From Croceitalea sp947503285 (GTDB lineage Bacteria; Bacteroidota; Bacteroidia; Flavobacteriales; Flavobacteriaceae), in NCBI RefSeq assembly GCF_036985505.1, contig NZ_BTGQ01000005.1, positions 1-64,000 of the forward strand: a DNA stretch of 64,000 bases, written 5' to 3'. This document shows positions 44,024 to 52,526 of the stretch, in pieces. Every line of letters begins with the position of its first letter. The stretch's first letter is position 1. The position numbers and the translations under genes are program-made. Below the pieces are notes generated by a model that did no database searches, was not told where the DNA came from, and was given only the letters and a program-made list of their open reading frames with translations.

Positions 44024-44797
44024 TTATTGGGTATCCGTTCTTTTCAAACACCACTCGATAGCGCCTAATAAGTGTTCTTTAAATTCAGGTTCGTCAAAAG
44101 ATGCATCGGTATGTCCGCCACCGGTATAGAAAGCACGTCCACCGTCAAACTCATGATACCATGCAATAGGATGGTTGTCACCATTGGTTCCCCCTTCATA
44201 GCTTGATTCATCCAACTTCAAAAGTACCTTAACATCAGGATTCAGGTTCTTATAATTGTACCATTCATCGTTACGCACCCAAGTCTTGGATAGGTGTGAT
44301 GTGGATGCATGGGTATTATCGACAACATCAATGGTCGCCTTTCTTACATTTGGATCGTTTGGATGACTGTCAAAATAACCCCCAACTAATTTTCCGTACC
44401 AAGGCCATTCATATTCCGTATCGGCAGCAGCATGGATTCCCATAAAACTTCCACCACTTTTGATATAGTTTTCAAAAGCGCGCTGTTGGGTATTGTTCAA
44501 GACATCCATAGTGGTGCTTAAAAAAATCACCAATTTATAGTTCTTCAAGTTCTGTGGATTAATGTCTTCTGGGCTTTCCGTCCTCAAAACGATAAAACCA
44601 TTTTCCCTACCGATCATTTTAAGGGTTTCTGCCCCTTTTTCAATCGATTGGTGACGATACCCTGAAGTTTTGCTGTAGATCAATACCAATTCAGGGATTG
44701 GGGTTACGAATTCTTCAGGGGGTTCGATATAACTTTGCCCGAAGGTGAAGGTAACTGCTAAGAATAAAAGCAGGCTCATCGCTTTACCGGTTTTCAT
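44024..44797 (-). CDS. ThuA-domain secreted protein
   Basis: A 257-residue protein with a signal peptide (ending VTFTFGQ). It carries a complete ThuA domain: LVLIYSKTSGYRHQSIEKGA, YKLVIFLSTTMDVLNNTQQR, YIKSGGSFMGIHAAADTEYEW, PWYGKLVGGYFDSHPNDPN, WVRNDEWYNYKNLNPDVKVL and GRAFYTGGGHTDASFDEPEF. These are the standard blocks of the family, and the length is typical. It starts 11 bp after the AraC gene and ends 12 bp before the trehalase-like gene, so the three form one unit. ThuA proteins are thought to act on keto or hydroxy sugar derivatives; the exact reaction is not established. Confidence 0.9.
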   Translation of the reverse strand: MKTGKAMSLLLFLAVTFTFGQSYIEPPEEFVTPIPELVLIYSKTSGYRHQSIEKGAETLKMIGRENGFIVLRTESPEDINPQNLKNYKLVIFLSTTMDVLNNTQQRAFENYIKSGGSFMGIHAAADTEYEWPWYGKLVGGYFDSHPNDPNVRKATIDVVDNTHASTSHLSKTWVRNDEWYNYKNLNPDVKVLLKLDESSYEGGTNGDNHPIAWYHEFDGGRAFYTGGGHTDASFDEPEFKEHLLGAIEWCLKRTDTQ

Positions 44798-44808
44798 GAT
44801 ATTAAATT

Positions 44809-45690
44809 TTAGGTAGTTGAAGTTAAATATTTTTTAGGGGTGGTTCCATACTTCTTTTTGAACGAGGCGATAAAATGGCTTGCCGTACTATAACCGACCT
44901 TAAGCCCTACTTCATTGACATTGTACCTGCCAGTTTCCAACATTTTTCGGGCGTATTCCATTTTGTAATCAAATAAAAACCCAAATACGGAATCGCCATA
45001 GATTTGTTTGAAACCTTCTTTTAATTTTTTAAGGCTTAATCCGATTTCTTCTGAAAGTTCTGCCAAGGTCGGGGGTTCGGCCATTCTGGCGATTATGATT
45101 TCCTTGGCTTGACGAATACGACGCACATTATCCTCATCGGCCAAAAACGGACATTGTTCCAAATTGGCATCCTCCGTTTTATTGAAATAGAGTGATATCA
45201 GTTCGTAGACCTTTCCCTTGATGTAAAGTCTTTTTATAGACGGATGCAGGTTATAGTTCATGAGCTGGCTCAAAACGACGGCCATGGCGGGGGAAAGCAC
45301 CTCCTGCGAATAGTATTTTTTCTCCCCTGATACATCACTCAAAAAAGGAATGTATTCCGCCTCACTTGAAAACAACGAATGAAACTTTCGAATGGTCATG
45401 ACCACCGAAAGCATCCAAGAACTGGGCTGCAATACGACATTCATGGGTAAATCTTTTTGGGTATTGTACAATAAAAGGGAGTTCTCTTCAGATACCTCAA
45501 GGGCATAGCCCCCTTCATTGAACAAAAACTTGATACTGCCCTTCAAGGCAAAATGGAATTGGATATACGAGCTGTCAATAGCCCGCACTATGGTCTTGTG
45601 GTCTTCGGTATCATTTTGGATCTTAAGCACATAGAACCCTTCATCAACGAGAATTTCATCATATGAACCGATAGCGACATTTTCTTTCAT
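44809..45690 (-). CDS. AraC-family transcriptional regulator divergent from hemA
   Basis: A 293-residue protein counted from the ATG at 45690. The N-terminal two-thirds form a PchR-like ligand-binding region (VLKIQNDTEDHKTIVRAID, YIQFHFALKGSIKFLFNEGG). The C-terminal 90 residues carry the double HTH (TLAELSEEIGLSLKKLKEGF, NVNEVGLKVGYSTASHFIASF, KKYGTTPKKYL). It diverges from hemA across 205 bp, a frequent flavobacterial arrangement, and also heads the ThuA/trehalase unit. It could therefore control heme synthesis, sugar use or iron uptake, and I cannot choose. The regulated genes should be found by looking for its operator between 45691 and 45895. Confidence 0.88.
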   Translation of the reverse strand: MKENVAIGSYDEILVDEGFYVLKIQNDTEDHKTIVRAIDSSYIQFHFALKGSIKFLFNEGGYALEVSEENSLLLYNTQKDLPMNVVLQPSSWMLSVVMTIRKFHSLFSSEAEYIPFLSDVSGEKKYYSQEVLSPAMAVVLSQLMNYNLHPSIKRLYIKGKVYELISLYFNKTEDANLEQCPFLADEDNVRRIRQAKEIIIARMAEPPTLAELSEEIGLSLKKLKEGFKQIYGDSVFGFLFDYKMEYARKMLETGRYNVNEVGLKVGYSTASHFIASFKKKYGTTPKKYLTSTT

Positions 45691-45869
45691 CAAATTCGTT
45701 TAATCATCAGTTTGGATTGCTATTTAGAATCGCTCTAAACAATAACCAAATTCTTTTTAATAGTACTAAAACTAATGTTTTTAGCAGATTTTGACAAAAA
45801 AGGCAATGATTAAATCCGCTGCTGGCATTAATTGTTCCGCTAGCGTTATTTTTTGGTTTTTTACACACT

Positions 45870-45877
45870 TAGTTTTG
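45870..45877 (+). promoter_or_regulatory. -7 box of the hemA operon
   Basis: TAGTTTTG fits TAnnTTTG exactly, 18 bp before the hemA ATG, leaving a short leader. TTTG at 45852-45855 may be the -33 element, but the 14-bp spacer is shorter than usual. This position also rules against the longer hemA reading that starts at 45791. Confidence 0.5.
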
Positions 45878-45895
45878 CAATCAGGTTTACGATTC

Positions 45896-47152
45896 ATGAA
45901 GAATTACCATATTTCAAAACATCCCTCTTTCTACGCGGTAGGTTTGAGCTACAAAAAGGCCGAAGCCGAGGTCAGGGGAAAATTTAGTTTGGATATTCCG
46001 AAGATCGACGCCATCATCATGGGTGCAAAACAGCAGGGCATAGAGGGTCTACTGACCATATCGACCTGTAATCGTACCGAGATCTATGGTTTTGCACAAC
46101 ATCCGTACCAGTTGATAAAATTGCTTTGTGACCATACCCAAGGATCTATAGAAGAATTTCAAGAGGTCGCCTATGTTTATAAAAACCATGATGCCATAAA
46201 CCATCTTTTCAAAGTGGGGACCGGACTTGACAGTCAGATCTTAGGTGATTTTGAGATCATAAGCCAGATAAAGCAGAGTTTTTCACGCTCGAAGAAACAT
46301 CAGATGACCAATCCGTTCTTAGAGCGCTTATGCAATTCGGTCATTCAAGCGAGTAAACGCATCAAGAACGAGACAGAACTTTCTTCAGGGGCAACCTCAG
46401 TAGCTTTTGCTTCAGTGCGGTATATCCTGAATAATGTGGATGAGGTTTCCGATAAAAACATCTTGCTCTTCGGAACGGGAAAAATAGGTAGAAATACGTG
46501 TAAGAATTTAATCAAACACACCGATAACGCGCACATTACCTTAATCAATAGAACCAAGGAAAAAGCCGAGGCAATTGCAGGTAAATTTCAGCTGGTCGTC
46601 AAAGATTATGGCGATTTGCAGACAGAGATTCGAAAGTCTGATATTTTGGTGGTCGCTACCGGTGCACAATTGCCTACCGTCTCTAAAGCGCTTTTACATA
46701 CCAAAAAACCACTTTTGATCCTAGATTTGTCGGTACCGAAGAATGTGGCTGATGATGTCACCGATTTAGAAAACGTTACTTTGGTACATTTAGACGCGCT
46801 CTCTCAGATTACCGATGAAAACCTAAAACGTCGAAAAGCATATATTCCCAAAGCGTATACCATCATTGACGAAGTAAAGAATGACTTTGTCAAGTGGCTG
46901 GAAACGCGAAAGTTCGCCCCGGTGATAAATGCCCTTAAAGAGAAATTAATGGTTATGAAAGAAGAAGAACTCGACTTTCATTCAAAAAAGCTAGTTGATT
47001 TCAATCAAGAGCAAGCAGAAATCGTATCGGAGCGTATCATTCAAAAGATTACCAAACAGTTCGCCAATCATTTACGAAAATCTGAAGCAGATACCGAAGA
47101 TAGCCTCGCATTGATCCAAAAAGTTTTTCAACTAGAACTGAATACTAAATGA
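45896..47152 (+). CDS. hemA: Glutamyl-tRNA reductase
   Basis: A 418-residue protein counted from the ATG at 45896 (MKNYHISKHPSFYAVGLSYK). A longer in-frame reading would add 35 residues and overlap the promoter. It reduces glutamyl-tRNA to glutamate-1-semialdehyde, the first committed step of the C5 heme route. The catalytic Cys58 lies in LLTISTCNRTEIYGF. The NADPH site is LLFGTGKIGRNTCKNL, and the substrate region LDSQILGDFEIISQIKQSF and the C-terminal dimerisation helices are complete. It opens the heme operon, and its stop overlaps hemC by 4 bp. hemL, which follows in the pathway, is not in this window. Confidence 0.96.
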   Translation: MKNYHISKHPSFYAVGLSYKKAEAEVRGKFSLDIPKIDAIIMGAKQQGIEGLLTISTCNRTEIYGFAQHPYQLIKLLCDHTQGSIEEFQEVAYVYKNHDAINHLFKVGTGLDSQILGDFEIISQIKQSFSRSKKHQMTNPFLERLCNSVIQASKRIKNETELSSGATSVAFASVRYILNNVDEVSDKNILLFGTGKIGRNTCKNLIKHTDNAHITLINRTKEKAEAIAGKFQLVVKDYGDLQTEIRKSDILVVATGAQLPTVSKALLHTKKPLLILDLSVPKNVADDVTDLENVTLVHLDALSQITDENLKRRKAYIPKAYTIIDEVKNDFVKWLETRKFAPVINALKEKLMVMKEEELDFHSKKLVDFNQEQAEIVSERIIQKITKQFANHLRKSEADTEDSLALIQKVFQLELNTK

Positions 47153-48072
47153 AAAACCTGATTCGCATTGGTACTAGGGACAGCGAATTGGCGTTGTGGC
47201 AGGCTACCACCGTTCAGAATAAGTTGGAAGCCTTGGGCCATAATACCACTTTGGTGCCTGTAAAGTCCACAGGCGATTTGGTATTGGATAAGCCCCTCTA
47301 CGAACTGGGAATTACCGGTATATTCACAAAAACCTTAGATGTTGCACTCATAAAAGGCGATATCGATATTGCCGTTCATTCCATGAAAGATGTGCCCACG
47401 GCATTACCGAAAGGTATTGTGAAAACAGCTGTTTTAGAACGTGCGGCGACTCATGATGTCTTGGTTCATAAAGGAATCGATTTTTTGGGACAACAAGGCA
47501 CTATCGCTACAGGAAGCTTGAGAAGAAAGGCACAATGGCTGGCAAAGTACCCCAAACACAAGGTTGTTGATTTACGGGGTAATGTGAATTCCCGCTTGAT
47601 CAAGCTCATAGAAAACGAATGGAACGGTGCTATTTTTGCAAAGGCCGGATTGGAACGCATCAAATTATTGCCAAAGGATGCCATTACTTTAGATTGGATG
47701 ATTCCGGCTCCTGCCCAGGGTGCCATGCTGGTCGTTGCCCTCGAAAACAACCCATTCGCCGTAGAGGCCTCTTCGCAACTGAACCATGCAGAAAGTGAGT
47801 TGACCACACAACTGGAACGTGAATTTTTACGCACTTTAGAAGGTGGTTGTACCGCACCTATCGGTGCGTATGCAGAAATAAAAGACCAAACGGTTTATTT
47901 TAAAGGATGCCTACACGCCCTTAACGGAAGCACGTTCATCGAAATAGAAAAAGAGCGTCAGATGAATAAGGCATCAGGTTTTGGCAAAAGCTGCGCCTAT
48001 GAAATTTTAGAAAGTGGTGGAAAACAATTGATGGAAGAGATAAAAAATGAGCTCAACGATTCTGTCCACTAA
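47149..48072 (+). CDS. hemC: Hydroxymethylbilane synthase (porphobilinogen deaminase)
   Basis: A 307-residue enzyme that joins four porphobilinogen units into hydroxymethylbilane. Clear landmarks are IRIGTRDSELALWQA, the catalytic Asp81 in VHSMKDVPTALP, ATGSLRRKAQWLAKYP, LRGNVNSRLIKL, and Cys234 (EGGCTAPIGAYAE), to which the dipyrromethane cofactor is attached. The ATG overlaps the hemA stop by 4 bp (ATGA), so translation is coupled. hemD begins 26 bp before its end. Length is normal, and there is no doubt about the function. Confidence 0.97.
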   Translation: MKNLIRIGTRDSELALWQATTVQNKLEALGHNTTLVPVKSTGDLVLDKPLYELGITGIFTKTLDVALIKGDIDIAVHSMKDVPTALPKGIVKTAVLERAATHDVLVHKGIDFLGQQGTIATGSLRRKAQWLAKYPKHKVVDLRGNVNSRLIKLIENEWNGAIFAKAGLERIKLLPKDAITLDWMIPAPAQGAMLVVALENNPFAVEASSQLNHAESELTTQLEREFLRTLEGGCTAPIGAYAEIKDQTVYFKGCLHALNGSTFIEIEKERQMNKASGFGKSCAYEILESGGKQLMEEIKNELNDSVH

Positions 48073-48721
48073 AAAACTAACGGCTTCGCAAAAAGAGTTG
48101 CTGCGCGGTTCTAGAATAACGGTCTTTGACTATGATGCCATAGCAATAGAATACCTGCATTTCGAATGGTTATCAGAATCAGTACATGACTTTTACGTAT
48201 TTACCAGTCAAAATGCCGTCAAATCCGTCCTCAAAAAAAATCAGTTCTCAAATACAGCGGAAAAAAGGGCATTGTGTGTGGGAACTAAGACAAGACACGT
48301 TTTAGAAAGTAATGGCTTTCGCATAATTGAAACTGCACAAAGTGCCTCAGATCTTGCAAAAATTATTCTAAAGAAGTACAAAAAGAATTCTTTTTTGTTC
48401 TTCTCAGGCAATCTTAGAAGGGAAGAACTTCCGAAAACGCTTATGGAAAATAACATTCGGTATAAAGAAATACAAGTGTATAGAACTACCTTTAATACCA
48501 AAAAATTTGATCGCTCTTTTGAGGGAGTGCTATTCTTTAGTCCAAGCGGAGTCTGCAGTTATATGGAAAAGAATAGTCTGAACCACGGTATTGCATTCTG
48601 TATTGGTACTACCACTGCTAAAGAAGCAAAAAAACATACCGATAAGATTATTATTTCAAATATTCCAACTGTAGAAGAGCTATTGGCCACAACCATTAAA
48701 AACTATTCAATCAATGATTAA
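48047..48721 (+). CDS. hemD: Uroporphyrinogen-III synthase
   Basis: A 224-residue protein. HemD sequences are poorly conserved, so the assignment rests on context (between hemC and hemE, with 26-bp and 8-bp overlaps) and on the two-domain pattern: FYVFTSQNAVKSVLKKN in the first half, a hinge, and GVLFFSPSGVCSYMEKN with FCIGTTTAKEAKKHTDK in the second half. The enzyme cyclises hydroxymethylbilane with inversion of ring D. Compared with most homologues it is slightly short, but both halves are present. The long overlap with hemC is real, because neither gene would be complete without it. Confidence 0.85.
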   Translation: MSSTILSTKKLTASQKELLRGSRITVFDYDAIAIEYLHFEWLSESVHDFYVFTSQNAVKSVLKKNQFSNTAEKRALCVGTKTRHVLESNGFRIIETAQSASDLAKIILKKYKKNSFLFFSGNLRREELPKTLMENNIRYKEIQVYRTTFNTKKFDRSFEGVLFFSPSGVCSYMEKNSLNHGIAFCIGTTTAKEAKKHTDKIIISNIPTVEELLATTIKNYSIND

Positions 48722-49739
48722 AAACGATTTATTTTTGAGGGCCTTAAAAGGAGAAACTGTAGATCGCCCACCAGTTTGGATGATGCGGCAAGCGGGTCGC
48801 TATCTACCCGAGTTTATGGAAATAAAGGCCAAGTACGATTTTTTTACCCGTTGCCAAACTCCAGAATTGGCCTCGGAAATCACGGTACAGCCCATTCGAA
48901 GGTACGGTATGGACGCGGCCATTCTTTTCAGTGATATTTTGGTGATTCCACAAGCAATGAATATTACCGTAGAAATGAAACCTGATTTTGGGCCTTACTT
49001 ACCAAACCCTATTCGAAAACCGGAAGATTTAAACCGCGTTATTGTACCCGATATTCACGATAGCTTAGGTTATGTAATGGATGCCATTACCATGACCAAA
49101 GAGAAATTGAACGACGAAATCCCTTTAATCGGTTTTGCCGGTTCTCCTTGGACTATTCTATGTTATTGTGTTCAAGGTCAAGGCAGTAAAAGTTTTGACA
49201 TGGCAAAAGGGTTCTGCTTTACCCAGCCTAAAGCGGCACATCAACTATTGCAGAAAATAACGGATACGACGATTGCTTACCTAAAAGAAAAAGTCAAAAC
49301 CGGTGTGAATGCCGTGCAGGTCTTTGATTCTTGGGGCGGAATGTTATCGCCTACTGATTATCAAGAGTTCTCGTTTCAATACATACAACAAATTGTAGAT
49401 GCCCTTAAAGATGAAGCCCCGGTCATAGTATTTGGCAAGGGCTGTTGGTTCGCGCTTGGCGAAATGGCAAAATCCGGGGCAGCTGCCCTTGGTGTGGATT
49501 GGACTTGCTCAGCAAGAAACGCCAGATACTTAACCGGTGGTAACATTACCCTACAAGGTAATTTTGACCCCTCACGCCTCTTATCACCACCATCAGAAAT
49601 TAAAAGGATGGTACACCAGATGATACGAGAATTTGGCAAAGACCAGTACATTGTTAATTTAGGCCATGGCATTCTTCCAAATATTCCATTGGAAAATGCG
49701 GGTGCGTTTATAGAAGCAGTTAAAGAATATACCGAATAG
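48714..49739 (+). CDS. hemE: Uroporphyrinogen decarboxylase
   Basis: A 341-residue enzyme that removes four carboxyl groups from uroporphyrinogen III to give coproporphyrinogen III. Substrate-binding landmarks are present: RPPVWMMRQAGRYLPEF near the N-terminus, AAILFSDILVIPQAM, GFAGSPWTILCYCVQGQGS, VFDSWGGMLSPTDYQEF and NLGHGILPNIPLENAGAFIE. The start overlaps hemD by 8 bp and the GNAT gene begins 5 bp after its stop. Length is typical. Confidence 0.97.
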   Translation: MIKNDLFLRALKGETVDRPPVWMMRQAGRYLPEFMEIKAKYDFFTRCQTPELASEITVQPIRRYGMDAAILFSDILVIPQAMNITVEMKPDFGPYLPNPIRKPEDLNRVIVPDIHDSLGYVMDAITMTKEKLNDEIPLIGFAGSPWTILCYCVQGQGSKSFDMAKGFCFTQPKAAHQLLQKITDTTIAYLKEKVKTGVNAVQVFDSWGGMLSPTDYQEFSFQYIQQIVDALKDEAPVIVFGKGCWFALGEMAKSGAAALGVDWTCSARNARYLTGGNITLQGNFDPSRLLSPPSEIKRMVHQMIREFGKDQYIVNLGHGILPNIPLENAGAFIEAVKEYTE

Positions 49740-49744
49740 TTTAA

Positions 49745-50281
49745 GTGGAAATCGAATTCGACAACTATAGTGTTGCCCCCATACATCATAAGGATGCTTG
49801 GCGCTTATGCGATTTTGTAGTTTCAAATTCAGAGCGACTAAAAGACTATTTTCCAAATACGCTAAAGGCTAATCTCACGCCTACTTTAGCCGAATTGTTT
49901 GTAGACCAAAAAGTAAAGGAATTTCAAAACAATGAGGAATATCTTTTTATCGTAAAAGAAAATACCAATCGCACTATTATTGCCCTGGTCTACCTAAAAG
50001 AACTACAAAAAATGCCACAACAAGCAGAATTTGCATATTGCGTAAGCTACCGTTATGAAAGGCAGGGTCTGACCACAAAGATAATTTCCAAATTGAGTGA
50101 TTGGGCATTTACGGACGCGGGGCTAGACACCTTGCAAATTATTGTCCACAAAGACAATATCGCAAGTATCAAAGTTGCAGAGAAAAATAGTTTTGTATTT
50201 AAAAAGACCCTCGAAAGAGAACATCGAGTATCTAATGGTGATTGGGTCGATATGGAACTTTATGAACGTTATGCTTCCTAA
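49745..50281 (+). CDS. GNAT-family acetyltransferase inside the heme operon
   Basis: A 178-residue protein with a GTG start at 49745, 5 bp after hemE. It resembles RimJ/RimL-type N-acetyltransferases. The acetyl-CoA-binding region is recognisable (AEFAYCVSYRYERQGLTTKI), followed by FTDAGLDTLQIIVHKDNIAS and a typical ending SFVFKKTLEREHR. The usual RGxG pattern is changed to ERQGLTT, so the pyrophosphate loop is non-canonical but plausible. These enzymes acetylate amino groups of proteins or small molecules. Its placement between hemE and hemF is common in related genomes but unexplained. Substrate unknown. Confidence 0.85.
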   Translation: MEIEFDNYSVAPIHHKDAWRLCDFVVSNSERLKDYFPNTLKANLTPTLAELFVDQKVKEFQNNEEYLFIVKENTNRTIIALVYLKELQKMPQQAEFAYCVSYRYERQGLTTKIISKLSDWAFTDAGLDTLQIIVHKDNIASIKVAEKNSFVFKKTLEREHRVSNGDWVDMELYERYAS

Positions 50282-50292
50282 TATCATTGCAA

Positions 50293-50778
50293 ATGAATAT
50301 CCTTCGAACATTAAAACGCATCGATTTTCCAACATTCTGGAGCCTTTTGCGCTTGTGTTTGAGATATCCACTATTGCCCTATCCGACTATTGTTGCGACA
50401 AAAGCGTGTTTAAAGGTGTCAACCCAATATTTTGGGAAGGCACATTATCAAAATACAGCGGCAAATGCTTTTCGACATGCCTACTGGAACTACTTAATTG
50501 CTAAGCTATGTACCAAATGGTCTAAAAACGAAAAGAGGGTTCTATTGTGGACCAAAGCGATTACAGATTGGCATGAAAATGCCTTTAAAAATAGGGAATT
50601 GGCCAAACTCATGGATTTACACAACAACAGAATTGGAAGAACCGTATTTAAAGAAAATTCGAAGCAACCTGTTGAAAAAATCACCACCCTCTTACTTGAA
50701 ATGACCAAAGATTCGGTGTTGATCAGTTCAAAAGAAGCTTTGGCACAAAACCCAAACAACCTAGTACACCTTGTCTAA
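50293..50778 (+). CDS. DUF6973-like protein within the heme operon
   Basis: A 161-residue protein counted from the ATG at 50293. The most distinctive blocks are NAFRHAYWNYLIAK (68-81), TDWHENAFKNRELA (about 91-104) and MDLHNNRIGR (107-116). The conserved His/Asn/Glu residues suggest a metal-binding or hydrolytic site. This resembles the DUF6973 domain, whose function is unknown to me. It has no signal peptide, though the N-terminal SLLRLCLRYPLLPYP is rather hydrophobic. It lies 11 bp after the GNAT gene and 9 bp before hemF, so it must be co-expressed with heme synthesis. No enzymatic role is established. Confidence 0.72.
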   Translation: MNILRTLKRIDFPTFWSLLRLCLRYPLLPYPTIVATKACLKVSTQYFGKAHYQNTAANAFRHAYWNYLIAKLCTKWSKNEKRVLLWTKAITDWHENAFKNRELAKLMDLHNNRIGRTVFKENSKQPVEKITTLLLEMTKDSVLISSKEALAQNPNNLVHLV

Positions 50779-50787
50779 AGAGCTCAA

Positions 50788-51708
50788 ATGGATAACACCT
50801 CGTCTATGAAAGATAAATTTTACAGCTACATTCAAAACCTTCAAGACACAATTACGAAAAAACTTGAAGAAGTGGATGGTATTGCAACATTTCAAGAAGA
50901 TATTTGGAAACGGCCAGAGGGTGGCGGTGGTAGAACTAGGGTCATTGAAAACGGTGCAGTTTTCGAAAAAGGGGGCGTCAATATTTCTGCCGTACATGGA
51001 GAACTGCCCAAAAGCATGCAAAATTACTTTGGTGTTGCTGATGCTGATTTTTTTGCCTGCGGATTAAGTTTGGTACTTCATCCAAAAAACCCATTTGCAC
51101 CCACGGTACATGCCAATTGGCGGTACTTTGAAATGTATGATAAAGACGGAACTATTGTGGACCAATGGTTTGGTGGCGGTCAAGACCTTACACCCTATTA
51201 TTTGTTTGAAGAAGACGCCAGTCATTTTCATAGGGTTTGTCAAGAAGCCTGTAACAAACATCATCATGATTTTTATAAAACCTACAAGGAAAAGTGTGAT
51301 TCGTATTTCTGGAATGCCCACCGTAATGAGGCCCGTGGTATCGGTGGACTATTTTTTGACTACTGCAAAACAAATAGTGAAATGGATATGGAAGCTTGGT
51401 TCAACTTTGTTACCGATATCGGCGATAGTTTTCTAAGAGGCTATGTACCCATAGTTACTAAACGCAAGGATATTCCTTATCAGCAAGAACATCGCGATTG
51501 GCAAGAAATAAGGCGTGGCCGCTATGTAGAATTCAATCTAGTACATGACAAGGGCACGTTGTTCGGTCTAAAAACCAACGGACGTATCGAAAGCATCTTG
51601 ATGAGCTTGCCCCCCCATGTACAATGGCGTTATGACCATCATCCAGAAAAAGGGAGCGAAGAAGAAAAGCTCATTCAAGTTTTAAAACACCCTGTCGCAT
51701 GGGTATAA
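50788..51708 (+). CDS. hemF: Oxygen-dependent coproporphyrinogen-III oxidase
   Basis: A 306-residue enzyme that oxidatively decarboxylates coproporphyrinogen III to protoporphyrinogen IX using O2. Conserved blocks are IWKRPEGGGGRTRV, VFEKGGVNISAVHGELP, NPFAPTVHANWRYFE, WFGGGQDLTPYYLF, RNEARGIGGLFFDY, GRYVEFNLVHDKGT and LMSLPPHVQWRYD. The presence of hemF rather than only the radical SAM enzyme HemN implies aerobic heme synthesis. A later Met (50806) is an alternative start. The phzF-like gene begins 16 bp after it. Confidence 0.97.
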   Translation: MDNTSSMKDKFYSYIQNLQDTITKKLEEVDGIATFQEDIWKRPEGGGGRTRVIENGAVFEKGGVNISAVHGELPKSMQNYFGVADADFFACGLSLVLHPKNPFAPTVHANWRYFEMYDKDGTIVDQWFGGGQDLTPYYLFEEDASHFHRVCQEACNKHHHDFYKTYKEKCDSYFWNAHRNEARGIGGLFFDYCKTNSEMDMEAWFNFVTDIGDSFLRGYVPIVTKRKDIPYQQEHRDWQEIRRGRYVEFNLVHDKGTLFGLKTNGRIESILMSLPPHVQWRYDHHPEKGSEEEKLIQVLKHPVAWV

Positions 51709-51724
51709 TTTTTAGCTTTATACT

Positions 51725-52513
51725 ATGAAACTCCCCTTATACCAAATTGATGCGTTTATAACGAAGGTCTTTGGTGGCAATCCCGCTGCAGTTTGTATTC
51801 TAAATGATTGGCTGGCCACCGACCTAATGCAACGGATTGCCCAAGAGAACAATCTAGCCGAAACCGCATTTATCGTTCAAAAAAACGACACTTTCGAGTT
51901 ACGTTGGTTTACGCCTGAAACTGAGGTTGACCTTTGTGGTCATGCCACGTTGGCCTCCGCCTATGTGCTCTTTAACCATCGCAATCATACTGAAAAAACC
52001 ATTCGGTTTTATTCGCCTAGAAGTGGAGCGTTGACTGTTGAAAAAGATTCAGAGGGATTGATGACCATGGATTTTCCATCAGATGAACTTATTGTATTAC
52101 AAAACAATACAGAAATTATTGGAGCTATAGGTTTAACACCTCAAAAGACCATTAAAGGCAAGACGGATTACCTTTTAATCTATAATTCTCAAGAAGAAAT
52201 CGAAAAAATCAATCCGAATTTTCATTTGTTGGATCAATTGGATTGTCGTGGGGTCATAGTGTCCGCCCCTGGAACTACGGTAGATTTTGTTTCGCGGTTT
52301 TTTGCACCGCAATGTGGTATACCTGAAGACCCGGTAACGGGTTCTGCGCACACCACTATGACCCCATATTGGTCAAAAATCTTGGGTAAAACAGTTTTAT
52401 CGGCCAAACAACTTTCGAAACGTGGCGGCGACTTACAATGTGAATATTTGGGGGAACGTGTTAAAATTTCAGGTTATGCAGTGCCTTATTTGATTGGGGA
52501 GATAAACATATAA
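51725..52513 (+). CDS. PhzF-family isomerase-like protein
   Basis: A 262-residue protein of the PhzF/diaminopimelate-epimerase fold: QIDAFITKVFGGNPAAVC at the N-terminus, the catalytic Glu46 in NNLAETAFI, TPETEVDLCGHATLASAYVLF and the late GIPEDPVTGSAHTTM. PhzF enzymes isomerise a phenazine precursor, but most family members in bacteria without phenazine genes have unknown substrates, as here. It follows hemF by 16 bp and closes the co-directional run. Its stop is 13 bp from the convergent helicase gene. Full length. Confidence 0.92.
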   Translation: MKLPLYQIDAFITKVFGGNPAAVCILNDWLATDLMQRIAQENNLAETAFIVQKNDTFELRWFTPETEVDLCGHATLASAYVLFNHRNHTEKTIRFYSPRSGALTVEKDSEGLMTMDFPSDELIVLQNNTEIIGAIGLTPQKTIKGKTDYLLIYNSQEEIEKINPNFHLLDQLDCRGVIVSAPGTTVDFVSRFFAPQCGIPEDPVTGSAHTTMTPYWSKILGKTVLSAKQLSKRGGDLQCEYLGERVKISGYAVPYLIGEINI

Positions 52514-52526
52514 CTTGATTTACTTC

